Below, piece after piece: positions 1-8,772 of a stretch of 64,000 nt of DNA; within the stretch, counting starts at the first letter, position 1; each line of letters begins with the position of its first letter. A program made the position numbers and the translations under genes. The stretch covers positions 1-64,000 of the forward strand of contig JBBQAQ010000013.1 in assembly GCA_038316435.1 (NCBI GenBank), in the 5' to 3' direction. The notes under the pieces were generated by a model. It saw only the letters and a program-made list of their open reading frames with translations, was not told the DNA's origin and searched no databases. The stretch is from JACJXF01 sp038316435. GTDB taxonomy: Bacteria; Bacteroidota; Bacteroidia; Bacteroidales; GCA-2748055.

Positions 1-512
1 CTTGGTATCGTATTTTTCGGTGGCAATTATCTGGTTATCGTAATCAAAATCATAATATGCATCTTTCTCCAATTGTTTAGTCAGTATTAATGATTTGATA
101 TTTAAATCATTAAGTCTTGAATTGATATTAAACTTGTAAGAGATTCCTTGTTTGGAAGTGAAATTTGAATTACTAGTGGCAAGCTCTTTTATCCCACGCA
201 ATATGGTGTCTGCACTTGGAACATGGTTGCCAGGAATAGATATAAGGTGTTTCCTTAAATGGGTTTGAATATCTTCAGCACAACTGCCACCACTAAAAAA
301 ACGTTGGTGAAGTTCCTTATTGTATCACTATATGAAAAGCCAACGATTTTAACTCTTGTACCTAGTTCTTTATCAATTAGTTGAGCCATCCCAACAGTAT
401 TGAATTCATTATTGACAAAAGAAATCCCGGAAAAGGGACTTACATTGGATGATATTTTTTGTATTTTCACTGTGAAAAAGTTATTGTTCCTGTTTTGATT
501 GTTTGCAAACAC
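1..512 (-). pseudogene. IS1380-family transposase, N-terminal part, frameshifted
   Basis: Two minus-strand frames together read as the N-terminal part of an IS1380-type DDE transposase. The first (512 down to 255) carries the family's opening, with a segment SPFSGISFV and then FSYSDTIRN. The second runs open from about 290 to the left window edge and contains HVPSADTILRGIKELA and YDFDYDNQIIATEKYD, the latter leading into the catalytic core. The frames join at a run of seven T (294..301 on the plus strand) where one base is missing relative to a continuous frame. The rest of the element lies outside the window. The gene is either inactivated, mis-assembled at the homopolymer, or translated by -1 frameshifting. 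The family call comes from remembered conserved motifs. Confidence 0.75.
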
Positions 513-534
513 TAAAATAGGTGAACTTTTTCAA

Positions 535-579
535 CCATCAAAACGTTGTGTAAATTACTTATACACAATGTTTTGATGG
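535..579. repeat. Imperfect palindrome at the IS promoter end
   Basis: Left arm CCATCAAAACGTTGTGTA is matched by the reverse complement of ATACACAATGTTTTGATGG, with one internal mismatch and a short AT loop. It lies just upstream of the transposase start and before the likely IS terminus near 590 (AACAAGG). Hairpins here can block transcripts entering an IS from outside; that role is inferred. The exact IS end cannot be fixed without the other terminus. Confidence 0.6.
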
Positions 580-742
580 ATTTTGTTAACAAGGCTTTTG
601 CGGATTTAAGGATAAATAAAGATTTTCAGTAGTGTCAGGAAATATTAATTTTGTGTTGAGATAGGAAATTTTTTTATGGAAAATGATATCGAATTATGAA
701 CTTATAAATTTACCCTTAGTCAAGATAAATTAAAATATCGTT

Positions 743-1681
743 ATGAATATTCAAAATTGGACAAGAAAAATAATTTGGAGATTTACCCCTGTAAATTACA
801 AAGACAACTATTTGAAAGTTTATTTGAAAGGAGGACTTTGTAATAAATTACATTATTTATTTAGTGCTTGCGATATTGCTTTGAAAAAAGAATGCACCTT
901 AATTGAACCATTTTTGGGTTGGAAAGAAAAGATTCTTTTCTCTGACATTTATGATATTGATTTTTTCAATGAAATAATGAGTAAGTATAATAATGGAAAA
1001 CAAATTATGATTTCAATGGATAAGTTTAACAGTAGAGCCAATACTAAAAAAATTATAAACTATCATCACATAAATTTAAGGCAATATTCTGAAAATGAAT
1101 TAAAAGTAGAACGATTAAATTTTACTATCAATAAGAATTCAACTAAATTGAAAGTTCTGGAAGCATTAAAATTAAAACCGGAATTTGACCATTTGGTAAA
1201 AGAAAACACTTCTGATATATTTACGGCAATACAAGTAAGAACAGAACCTGATTGGATAGAATATGCTAATAATAAGGTAGTTGGAAAAAAAGAAATACTA
1301 CTAATTAGCTTAGATAAATTAATAAAGATGATTTCTAATTTTGATATTGTAGGTAATTTGTTTTTCACTTCTGGAGATAATCACAAAGAAATTTCTAAAA
1401 CATTTCAAAAATCAGGGATTACACCATTCTATTTTTATAATTCGAATTATGAGTATGAAATCAACGCGGCAATAAATTTTGAAATATGTTGCAAAGCGCA
1501 TTTTTTTATAGGATTATCAAGAAGCAGTTATTCAAACCTAATTTCATTAAAAAGAGCAACAATATTAGAAAATGATAATTCTTTTATTTACAACTTAAAT
1601 GATGAAATTATACGCAGAATAGATAAAGGATTGCAACCCGTTGCTCTTGATAGTGTAACAAAAAAAACGATTATATCTTAA
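743..1681 (+). CDS. O-fucosyltransferase-like glycosyltransferase
   Basis: A 312-residue soluble protein with no signal peptide. Residues 30-36 (GGLCNKL) resemble the GGxxNQL nucleotide-sugar-binding turn of GDP-fucose-dependent transferases. AIQVRTEPDW at 162-171 sits where this superfamily has its HxRRGDW-type motif, and FFIGLSRSSYSNLI near 255-268 matches the conserved 'D-xx-IG-x-S-S-S' helix start. A transfer of fucose or a related sugar to a surface glycan is therefore plausible, but the first catalytic motif is divergent and the substrate is unknown. The gene is notably AT-rich with AAA/ATT-heavy codons and lies next to an IS element, suggesting it was acquired or is a left-over of a glycan locus. 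Confidence 0.5.
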   Translation: MNIQNWTRKIIWRFTPVNYKDNYLKVYLKGGLCNKLHYLFSACDIALKKECTLIEPFLGWKEKILFSDIYDIDFFNEIMSKYNNGKQIMISMDKFNSRANTKKIINYHHINLRQYSENELKVERLNFTINKNSTKLKVLEALKLKPEFDHLVKENTSDIFTAIQVRTEPDWIEYANNKVVGKKEILLISLDKLIKMISNFDIVGNLFFTSGDNHKEISKTFQKSGITPFYFYNSNYEYEINAAINFEICCKAHFFIGLSRSSYSNLISLKRATILENDNSFIYNLNDEIIRRIDKGLQPVALDSVTKKTIIS

Positions 1682-1841
1682 ATTACCGTTTTAAATAGGA
1701 CTCAGAACGATCTGCAATCCATATAACTATTGGGAAACAAACCCTATATTGTGGGATACATCTCCGGCTGGAAAATTCAGGAATTAGTATTATGGAATCA
1801 GGGACACAAGAATAAAGAAATCTTTCTAACACTTTCAATCA

Positions 1842-2411
1842 ATGAAAATCAAATATCTGGCGCTTGCATTTTTTGGATTTCTTTATGCATCAGCATATTC
1901 TCAGTCGGATGAAAAACCTCGTAAACCCGACTATTTAACTTTTCAAACAGGCTTTATTGTTGACGGATATAACTCATTAGGAATCAGAACTTTCTTTGAG
2001 TACCAAAAAGACCTTAAGAATAACTGGCAATATGGGATTTCGTATGAACATTCCCGTCATTTTGGTTTTTTTGCAACCGACCAGTTATATGATCTTTCAA
2101 GTAATTTGAGTCAGCTGAGTTTGAACGGTTATTATAAGCTAAATTTAATGAAAGACCGGGTTTTTTGGACAAGTGGTCTGGGTGTGGGTGCTTTACATGT
2201 AAATTGGGACGATAATGATGGTTTTGGGGTAACCGTGAATGCCAGTATTACCCTCAACATAAGAATTACAAAAAGACTATACCTTGAGTCTTCTCCATTG
2301 CTTGTGATCATGCCTTCAAATAGAGTGTACTATTCACCTGTGAACCTTGACCATTTTGATAATTTCTACGCTTTTACTTTCTTCCCCTTTGGAATTAAAG
2401 TAAAGCTTTGA
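1842..2411 (+). CDS. Outer-membrane beta-barrel protein, uncharacterised
   Basis: 189 residues starting with a clean Sec signal peptide (MKIKYLALAFFGFLYASAYSQ, cleavage near residue 20). The mature part alternates hydrophobic and polar residues with many aromatics (YLTFQTGFIVDGY, NWQYGISYEHSRHF, LYLESSPLLVIM), the pattern of transmembrane beta-strands, and ends FFPFGIKVKL, a typical hydrophobic last strand for BAM-dependent insertion. Size suggests an eight-stranded OmpA/OmpW-like barrel. The ATG at 1842 is chosen because it begins directly at the signal peptide; a longer frame upstream lacks one. No function can be assigned. Confidence 0.7.
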   Translation: MKIKYLALAFFGFLYASAYSQSDEKPRKPDYLTFQTGFIVDGYNSLGIRTFFEYQKDLKNNWQYGISYEHSRHFGFFATDQLYDLSSNLSQLSLNGYYKLNLMKDRVFWTSGLGVGALHVNWDDNDGFGVTVNASITLNIRITKRLYLESSPLLVIMPSNRVYYSPVNLDHFDNFYAFTFFPFGIKVKL

Positions 2412-2583
2412 AAATGGCATTAAACTTCTTTTTACCTGAATAACCAATCAGTGAAGCCTAAAGATTTGTTGCCATAAAACAGTTGGATAGCCCAATTAAA
2501 TATTTCCATGAATTTTAGTTACTTTGCAAATAATTTTAACCGCATATTTTCAGCGGATTTTAAAAGAACTAGTTTGGGAAAAG

Positions 2584-2835
2584 ATGAAAATTCGATTACC
2601 TAATTTCCTGCCCGGAGAGACCAGTTTAACCCCAGAAATATTCCGACTTGGTGTATTATTTGGAATACTTTTATATGGAGTTTTTGGCTACTTGGATGTA
2701 TTTGCAATGCCTTCTAATTATTACCGGGCCTGGATAATCCGATATGCTATAGTAATCCCATTGTCAATCACTATTTATTTTCTATCCTACTACAAACCTT
2801 TTTTTCGGCACAGCAATTTCATACTATTTCTTTAA
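2584..2835 (+). pseudogene. Truncated N-terminus of a membrane sensor (kinase/cyclase-type)
   Basis: 83 codons from the ATG at 2584. After a short polar leader come two membrane segments (IFRLGVLFGILLYGVFGYLDVF and IIRYAIVIPLSITIYFLSYY) of a kind seen at the start of multi-pass sensor histidine kinases or adenylate cyclases of this phylum. The frame stops at 2835 and no signalling domain follows; the next gene's 3' end begins 45 bases later on the other strand. This is most simply the stump of a sensor whose remainder was deleted. A longer frame starts at a TTG at 2524 but adds nothing recognisable. Confidence 0.5.
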
Positions 2836-2845
2836 TGCGCATTCT

Positions 2846-2865
2846 TTTATTGTGTTTACAATAAA
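2846..2865. terminator. Weak hairpin between convergent genes
   Basis: TTTATTGT-gttt-ACAATAAA is a perfect 8-bp stem located 15 bases before the 3' end of the ndh gene. AT-only and without a good U-tract, so it is a weak candidate terminator. Confidence 0.3.
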
Positions 2866-2880
2866 CGCAAAATAATGTTG

Positions 2881-4167
2881 CTAATTTTTCCTTCTGGAAG
2901 GCTTCATAATCAATCTCAGCGACTGATCGTAACTCATATAATTTACCATCCAGTTCATAAAGATAAATACCCGATTCTTTGAACCCACAATCGACATTAA
3001 GTGCACAAACAGCCAAAATGCCCAAGCTACAAATCCCCCGAAATGAAATTTACCAAGTTCAACTACGGCACGGTTACGGCCTACTGTAGCCATTGATCCC
3101 TGATAAGAATACGAAAATTCCTTCAAAGGTCTTCCTTCAACCCACTTCTCGAGGTTTTCCGCCAATAACGATCCTTGCTGAATTGCAGGCGGAGCAACCT
3201 GAGGATGGCCATTAGGATATTTTGGCTCCGTCATATAGGCCATATCTCCAATGGCAAAAATATTTTCGTAATGTTCAACCTGATTAAAGCGGTTTACTAA
3301 AATTCTTCCTCCGCGCATTTTTTCAGCTTTTTCAATACCTTCTATTTCAGGAACCGCAATACCGGCTGTCCATAGCACCATCTCTACAGGAATCGTCTGA
3401 TCTTTGTCGGTTTTTATTCTTTTCGCTTCGAAAGAAATAACTTTTGTTCCAGTCATCACTTGAACTCCCATTGACTTCAGGTATTTCGCCCCTTTTGCCG
3501 ATGAATCTTCGCTCATACCTGCCAGAACCCTGCGGCTTGCCTCGATAAGATAAATACCCATCTTGCTAAAATCCATTTCCGGGTAATCTTTTGGGAACAC
3601 ATACCGTTTCATTTCTGCAAGCGCACCGGCCAATTCCACTCCAGTAGCTCCTCCCCCTACAATAACTATATTCATTAGCTCTTGCTGCTCAAGGGGATCT
3701 GTTGAATTCAACGCTTTTTCGTAATTCTCCAGGATGGTATTTCTGATTCGCAAAGCCTCACCAACCGATTTCATTGGCATTGCAGTCTTTTCAATGTCAG
3801 TTTTACCATAAAAATTTGTATCCGCGCCAATTGCAAGAACAAGGTAATTATAACTAAGTCTACCCAAACTTGTTTCGATTTCATTTCTTTCGGCTATTAC
3901 CTTTTGAAGTTCAGCCATTCTGAAATGAGTATGCTCGAACTTCTGAAACGCTTTTCTCATGGGAAAAGCAATAGAACTTGGCTCCAAACCCGCCGTAGCT
4001 ACCTGATAGTAAAGGGGTTGGAACTGGTGAAAATTATTCTTATCAATAAGAATAACCTGAAATGCTTTTTTAGATAATTTCCTGGCAAGTTTCATTCCTG
4101 CGAAACCACCACCGACAATAACAATGCGAGGAAAAGAAGTCTGCGGGATGTTAGCGATTGGCTGCAT
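2881..4167 (-). CDS. ndh: Type II NADH:quinone oxidoreductase (NDH-2)
   Basis: 428 residues, the usual length for single-subunit, non-proton-pumping NADH dehydrogenase. An FAD-binding Rossmann motif (GGGFAG, 19-24) is followed by FHQFQPLYYQVATAGLEP, characteristic of the family, and an NADH-binding GGGATGVELAG at 171-181. A second flavin contact FAIGDMA lies near residue 310. The C-terminus has the amphipathic, aromatic membrane-anchoring segment (GGFVAWAFWLFVHLMSIVG). It would pass electrons from NADH to menaquinone on the cytoplasmic face. It is the last gene of the minus-strand run, 139 bases downstream of the 22-heme cytochrome gene, so it may be co-transcribed with the cytochrome operon or have its own promoter in that gap. 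Confidence 0.9.
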   Translation of the reverse strand: MQPIANIPQTSFPRIVIVGGGFAGMKLARKLSKKAFQVILIDKNNFHQFQPLYYQVATAGLEPSSIAFPMRKAFQKFEHTHFRMAELQKVIAERNEIETSLGRLSYNYLVLAIGADTNFYGKTDIEKTAMPMKSVGEALRIRNTILENYEKALNSTDPLEQQELMNIVIVGGGATGVELAGALAEMKRYVFPKDYPEMDFSKMGIYLIEASRRVLAGMSEDSSAKGAKYLKSMGVQVMTGTKVISFEAKRIKTDKDQTIPVEMVLWTAGIAVPEIEGIEKAEKMRGGRILVNRFNQVEHYENIFAIGDMAYMTEPKYPNGHPQVAPPAIQQGSLLAENLEKWVEGRPLKEFSYSYQGSMATVGRNRAVVELGKFHFGGFVAWAFWLFVHLMSIVGSKNRVFIFMNWMVNYMSYDQSLRLIMKPSRRKN

Positions 4168-4306
4168 TATAATATTTTAATTATACACGAAAACAAGCAT
4201 TTTAGTCTTTTGTTAAAATAATCGGCAAAAATTAAATCAAAAGAAATTAGCCCTCTTTCAATTCTCCGTCATGCAAGAAAAATAATTTAATATAAGGGAT
4301 TCCCTG

Positions 4307-5977
4307 CTAATTGTTAGTTCCTCTTGGATGGCACCGATAACATTCAGAGCTAACCCATGAATAACCCTGCACTTTTCCACTATGTTTACTATCCATATCT
4401 GCTTTATTGTGCTCATGGCAATCAATGCAGGTAAATATAGCGTAATTGGATACGTTTTTATGGCAGTCAACACACGAAGTCCATTGACCCTGATGTTTAC
4501 CTGAGTAAATAGGAAATTGCGTGTCGTGCTGCAGATATTTAGCCGGCTTCCAGTCGGGATTGGTGGTATGACACTGGGTACAAGTTACCGAAAATCCTAA
4601 GGTTTTATGATTTGGATTAGTGCTAGCATTATAATCAGTCTGATGACAAGAATAGCAATCCTTGGATGTTGAGCTGTAATTCCCTTTATGGCAATCGTTA
4701 CATGAAGGTCCTGAATGACCCAGAGTAAGCGGGAAATTTGCATGGCTAAAGTTTGCCGGTTTCCACCCGGGATTGGTTGTGTGACAATCGGTACAGGTTA
4801 TTGAAAAGCCCGAGACTTTGTGGTTTGGATCAGTGGTTGCCAGATAATTCTGCTGGTGACAAGAGTAGCAATCAATAGGTGTTGTCGTATAATTCCCAGA
4901 TATATGACAATCTGAACATTTTGGAATCGAATGCCCAAGAGTAAGTGGAAATTTACTGTGATTGAAGGTTGTTGGCTTCCATCCCGGATTAGTGGAATGG
5001 CATTCCAGGCAATTTATTGAAAACTGCGAAGTAACATGATCTGGTTCTTTAGTAATCTGGAAATCATTCTGATGACATGCATAACAATCAATAGGTGTGG
5101 TTGTATAATTTCCTGAAAGATGGCAATCTGCGCATTTGGGTATAGCATGACCAAGAGTCAGAGGAAACTTCGAATGGTCTATGGTTGTTGGCTTCCAGCC
5201 TTGGATCAGGGTATGACATTCACTACAATTTTGTGAAAAACCTGAAGTATTATGATCCGGATCTTTTGTTGCCAGATAATCCTGCTGATGGCAGGAAAAA
5301 CAATCCGGTTTAGCATCTTTATATTTTCCGGTTGTGTGGCAATCAATACATTTTGGAGTTGAATGCCCTTGAACCAGCGGAAAAACGCTATGATCAAAAC
5401 CTGCACCTGCCCACTGAAATGAGGTTGGAAGATGGCAGGAAATACAGTCTTCAGACATACCTGATTCAACATGATTCGGGCTGGTGGTTGCAAGATAAAT
5501 TTGCCTGTGGCAGTCAACACAATTAATTCCCGGTACATCAAACCTTGTAGAGTTCTCTGATTTATGACATTGCGAACAATCGGCGGTTCTGTGTGCGCCT
5601 ATCAAGGGAAAACGACTCATCCTGTGAATCTCATTTATGTTATTTACCAGCCATGAAGTCGGAGTATGACAACGTGAACATTCGCTCCCAACGGTTCCCT
5701 GATGAACATCATTGTGACACTGAAAACATTCACTTTTGGCTTCTTTGAAAACTAGTGATTTATGGCATTGCCGGCAACTTATTGCATTGTGTTGACCAAA
5801 AAGTGGGAGTTTGGTGGTATTATGGTCAAAGGAATAAACTTCTTTATCAAGTTGCCAACCTTTTGAACTGTGACAATTGCTGCAGCTAATTTTAAAATCT
5901 GAACCATGGGGTGAATCTACAGGCTTGTTAACAGGAACCAATCCCAGAAATAAAAAAAGAATTGTCAGGATATTCAT
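4307..5977 (-). CDS. 22-heme multiheme c-type cytochrome
   Basis: 556 residues with a signal peptide (MNILTILFLFLGLVP) and 22 CXXCH heme-attachment motifs, about one per 25 residues. The first at residue 32 sits in a SPHGSDFKISCSNCH block shared with the 13-heme protein encoded upstream. Distal histidine ligands are suggested by recurring FDH, NHSKFPLTLGH and DPNH segments. Residues 178-465 contain four tandem units of 71-73 residues, each with three hemes, followed by a capping region shared with the 13-heme protein. It should be an exported, c-heme electron-transfer wire. It is the last cytochrome of the operon, 55 bases downstream of the barrel gene. No enzyme-like single-Cys or CX4CH site is seen, so pure electron transfer is favoured over nitrite or hydroxylamine reduction. 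Confidence 0.9.
   Translation of the reverse strand: MNILTILFLFLGLVPVNKPVDSPHGSDFKISCSNCHSSKGWQLDKEVYSFDHNTTKLPLFGQHNAISCRQCHKSLVFKEAKSECFQCHNDVHQGTVGSECSRCHTPTSWLVNNINEIHRMSRFPLIGAHRTADCSQCHKSENSTRFDVPGINCVDCHRQIYLATTSPNHVESGMSEDCISCHLPTSFQWAGAGFDHSVFPLVQGHSTPKCIDCHTTGKYKDAKPDCFSCHQQDYLATKDPDHNTSGFSQNCSECHTLIQGWKPTTIDHSKFPLTLGHAIPKCADCHLSGNYTTTPIDCYACHQNDFQITKEPDHVTSQFSINCLECHSTNPGWKPTTFNHSKFPLTLGHSIPKCSDCHISGNYTTTPIDCYSCHQQNYLATTDPNHKVSGFSITCTDCHTTNPGWKPANFSHANFPLTLGHSGPSCNDCHKGNYSSTSKDCYSCHQTDYNASTNPNHKTLGFSVTCTQCHTTNPDWKPAKYLQHDTQFPIYSGKHQGQWTSCVDCHKNVSNYAIFTCIDCHEHNKADMDSKHSGKVQGYSWVSSECYRCHPRGTNN
4583..5446 (-). repeat. Four in-frame tandem units of three hemes each
   Basis: Inside the 22-heme gene, units begin at Cys178, Cys251, Cys323 and Cys395 and are about 216 bases long. 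The consensus order is CxxCH, NPGWKPxxxxHSKFPLTLGH, CxDCH, GNYTTTPIDCYSCH, DPNHxxSGFS. The two central units are the most alike, pointing to recent duplication. Confidence 0.85.
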
Positions 5978-6032
5978 ACTTGTTCTTTTAAATTAACCAC
6001 ACAATATTACAACCTTTCGAGATAAAATGGTA

Positions 6033-7655
6033 TCAAAATCGTTTCCTGAACTGAGCATAAAACCTGTTGTAAGAGTTTTGTTGCTCAAAGGTTCCCTCAT
6101 AATTTAAAGAAAATGAAATATTTTTCGCCATTTGCCATGAGAGATTCATCTCAGCGATGTTTTGTTTGATTGTTATAAAGCTCTCCGGCAGTCGGTAGTC
6201 GACAAATCGGTAACCCATTCCGGTTGAGAATTTCCCCTGAAAAAAATCACGGCTTAAATTGCCGCCGAGTATTTTCCCGTTCATATAATTCGATTCCAGA
6301 TAGGTCGCTGAAAGTGTCATCGAAATATTCACTCCAGGAATTTGACTGTAGGTAAGGTAGCTGTATAAGTTTTTAGAGGGATGTGGATCCGATTTCAAAT
6401 ACCGGTAACCTGATTGAATTCCGAACATAAGGTCTCTGGTTATCCTGTAGCTTGCCTGAAGTCTGAAACCTTGTCTTAATTCCCTTTCAAACGCACTGTC
6501 GATGGATGATTTAAAGGTCTCGTAATACATCACATTTTTTCTTGCATCGTATGAGCCGGAAACATTAAGATTTTTAGTTAGTTTATACCTTAAGGATAAA
6601 AAAACGCCAGTTGGATTAAATGTATTTTGTGGAGTATTTCCATTTATTGTATCAATGTTCAGTTTGTAGAGATCAACTTCCAAAGTACCAAAGAAATATA
6701 GGTTTTTAAGAAGGGAATTGGAATGTTGCAAATACACAAATCTCCTGTCTGTATTGGAATGATTTGTTTGTTGCATGAATGCCAGAGATGATTCAGTAAA
6801 GGTGCTTGCAGATTTAGAATTGTATGCCAGATAAGCCCCATATTGAAAGAGATTGGGATCAAAACCATAGTTTGTATAATCGGGTCTTGACCCAACCACA
6901 GCACCCATAGCAAAATTTTTAAGATTTTTTTCAATCTGTATCCCATCCATTGCCCCTATGCTGGATAGCCTCTGGTTAATCCTGCGGCCGGCACTAATTT
7001 GAGTAGTCTTGTTCAGATCGTATTTCACAGCCAGAGTATATATTTTGAGTGCATTAAAAATGTTTTCTTTTACGTCTATCCATTCTCCCACTTTATGTTT
7101 AAAAGAAATATAGCTTTCTACTGAAAACTTTGAATTGCCAATATTTCTGGCATCCAATGAAAAAGTGTATCGGAAACGCTGGGAATTACTAGCGGTTGTG
7201 TTAGAAAAATCGGAATAGGAATATGCAGATATACTTCCTTTTATTCTCTGCTTAAATTCGGGAGCTTTGGATTCTTCGGTTTTGGTTGTGTCTGTTTGAG
7301 AAATAACAACTGGCACTTTAATCTCCGGTTTTTGAGTGATTGCTTCAGTTTGTTTAACTTGGGATTTTGGTCTTGCAAGGATCAGGTCTGATGCAGAAAG
7401 TATAATTCCGGGTAAAGGAATGCATACGCATGAGGATGAAGAGAGATTACTAACTTTTAATGCAGGAATCAGGTTTCCCTGAGACGACATGAATAAAGTG
7501 TCGCCAACAGATATTCCTTCAGTAGATTTGAATTTGACATAAACATTTTGCGAACTCACATACGAAACCTGACCAGGAAGATTTTCCGAAACTGACTGTC
7601 CGAAAAGCTCTACACCAATCAATATTACAAAAATAATTACTACAAGTTGTTTCAT
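6033..7655 (-). CDS. Outer-membrane beta-barrel, putative porin of the cytochrome conduit
   Basis: 540 residues with a signal peptide (cleavage near LFGQ, residue 20). Residues about 25-100 form a small beta-rich domain (GQVSYVSSQNVYVKF, GISVGDTLFM) recalling SH3-like folds, then a Lys/Thr/Glu-rich linker to about 135. From there to the end the sequence is amphipathic beta-strands rich in Tyr and Asn (RFRYTFSLDARNIG, KFSVESYISFKH, GMGYRFVDYRL), ending FYAQFRKRF with a terminal Phe typical of barrel proteins. It lies between the 13-heme and 22-heme cytochrome genes, the arrangement expected of the sheath in a porin-cytochrome conduit. At roughly 400 barrel residues it is smaller than MtrB-type sheaths and I see no sequence likeness to MtrB. 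The conduit role is inferred from position. Confidence 0.7.
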   Translation of the reverse strand: MKQLVVIIFVILIGVELFGQSVSENLPGQVSYVSSQNVYVKFKSTEGISVGDTLFMSSQGNLIPALKVSNLSSSSCVCIPLPGIILSASDLILARPKSQVKQTEAITQKPEIKVPVVISQTDTTKTEESKAPEFKQRIKGSISAYSYSDFSNTTASNSQRFRYTFSLDARNIGNSKFSVESYISFKHKVGEWIDVKENIFNALKIYTLAVKYDLNKTTQISAGRRINQRLSSIGAMDGIQIEKNLKNFAMGAVVGSRPDYTNYGFDPNLFQYGAYLAYNSKSASTFTESSLAFMQQTNHSNTDRRFVYLQHSNSLLKNLYFFGTLEVDLYKLNIDTINGNTPQNTFNPTGVFLSLRYKLTKNLNVSGSYDARKNVMYYETFKSSIDSAFERELRQGFRLQASYRITRDLMFGIQSGYRYLKSDPHPSKNLYSYLTYSQIPGVNISMTLSATYLESNYMNGKILGGNLSRDFFQGKFSTGMGYRFVDYRLPESFITIKQNIAEMNLSWQMAKNISFSLNYEGTFEQQNSYNRFYAQFRKRF

Positions 7656-7746
7656 AATCTCTCAGATGGAATAGTAAAAATAAAACACTTTTTTTAAACA
7701 ATTGCTTTTTCAACCTATCTGCTATAATACATTTCGAATGTCTGTT

Positions 7747-8772
7747 TTAATCTGCTTTCCCATTTGGATGGCAGCGCAGACATTCCGCACTGTTATATGA
7801 ATATCCCCCTACTTCTCCCTTGTGTTTACCATCCATACTTGCCTGATTATGCTCATGACAATTCAAACAGCTGAAAACTTTGTAATTAGAAGGGTTAGTA
7901 TGGCAATCGGTACATGAATTCCATTCTCCATCATGCTTTCCCGAATATATTGGGAATGACTGATTATCGTGCTGCCTGTAGGATGCAGGTTTCCAACCTG
8001 GATTAAGTGAATGGCACAATTTACAATTGTTTGGGAAACCCGAAACAATATGGTCTGGGTTTTTGGCAGCATTGTATTCTGGTTGATGGCAGGCTGCACA
8101 ATCAGGATTAAGTCCACTATAAGTCCCTGTTTCATGGCAATCAATACATTGCAGTGTATGAGCTTTTGAAAGAGGAAAGAAATTGTGATTGAATCCTGAA
8201 CCTGCCCATTGTATTGCATTTACTGGGTGGCAAGTTGAGCAGTCTTGAGAAAACCCGAATGTAGAATGATTTGGATTGGTTGTTGCCTGAAATTCGCGCA
8301 TGTGGCAATCGATGCAATTAACTCCAGACACATCAAACCGTACCATACTTTCTGATTTGTGACACTGAGTACAATCTGCAGTTCTGTGAGCTCCCATGAG
8401 AGGAAAACGGCTTAAACGGTGTATTTCATTTATGTTATTCACAAGCCAAGAAACAGAAGTGTGGCAGCGTAAGCAGTCACTTCCTGCCGTTGCCTCATGC
8501 ACATCTTTGTGACAATCGACGCATTGACTTTTAGCTTGATAAAATACCAATGTGGTATGGCATTGTCTACAGCTAATGTTATTATGCTGGCCAGAAAGAG
8601 GGAATTTAGTAGTATTGTGATCAAATGAATATACAGCGGTGTCGAGATGCCAACCACCCGGGCTATGACAAGTGCTGCAGCTGAGCTTGAAATCAGGTCC
8701 ATGCGGCGAATCCGCCAAACGGCCTGCAAAGAAAAGCACGATCAGGAATATCAGGAATGACAGGATTCGCAT
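7747..8772 (-). CDS. 13-heme multiheme c-type cytochrome
   Basis: 341 residues, signal peptide MRILSFLIFLIVLFFAGRLA, 13 CXXCH motifs. It is a paralogue of the 22-heme protein two genes downstream: the N-terminal six-heme block (SPHGPDFKLSCSTCH, WLVNNINEIHR, FPLMGAHRTADCTQCH) and the C-terminal cap (IYSGKHDGEWNSCTDCH, GEVGGYSYNSAECLRCH) match closely, but only one three-heme unit lies between them where the larger protein has four. Its start overlaps the 3' end of the 20-heme gene by 22 bases, implying translational coupling. Probably periplasmic or surface electron carrier. No lipobox Cys is seen after the signal peptide, so it is not a lipoprotein. Confidence 0.9.
   Translation of the reverse strand: MRILSFLIFLIVLFFAGRLADSPHGPDFKLSCSTCHSPGGWHLDTAVYSFDHNTTKFPLSGQHNNISCRQCHTTLVFYQAKSQCVDCHKDVHEATAGSDCLRCHTSVSWLVNNINEIHRLSRFPLMGAHRTADCTQCHKSESMVRFDVSGVNCIDCHMREFQATTNPNHSTFGFSQDCSTCHPVNAIQWAGSGFNHNFFPLSKAHTLQCIDCHETGTYSGLNPDCAACHQPEYNAAKNPDHIVSGFPNNCKLCHSLNPGWKPASYRQHDNQSFPIYSGKHDGEWNSCTDCHTNPSNYKVFSCLNCHEHNQASMDGKHKGEVGGYSYNSAECLRCHPNGKAD

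Noticed and set aside
1730..1912. A 60-residue frame before the barrel gene
   Set aside because: Overlaps the signal peptide of the real gene in another frame.
4583..5446. Regular about 216-base repeats that could pass for a repeat array
   Set aside because: They are in-frame protein modules with heme motifs; the period is far too long for CRISPR and there are no unique spacers.
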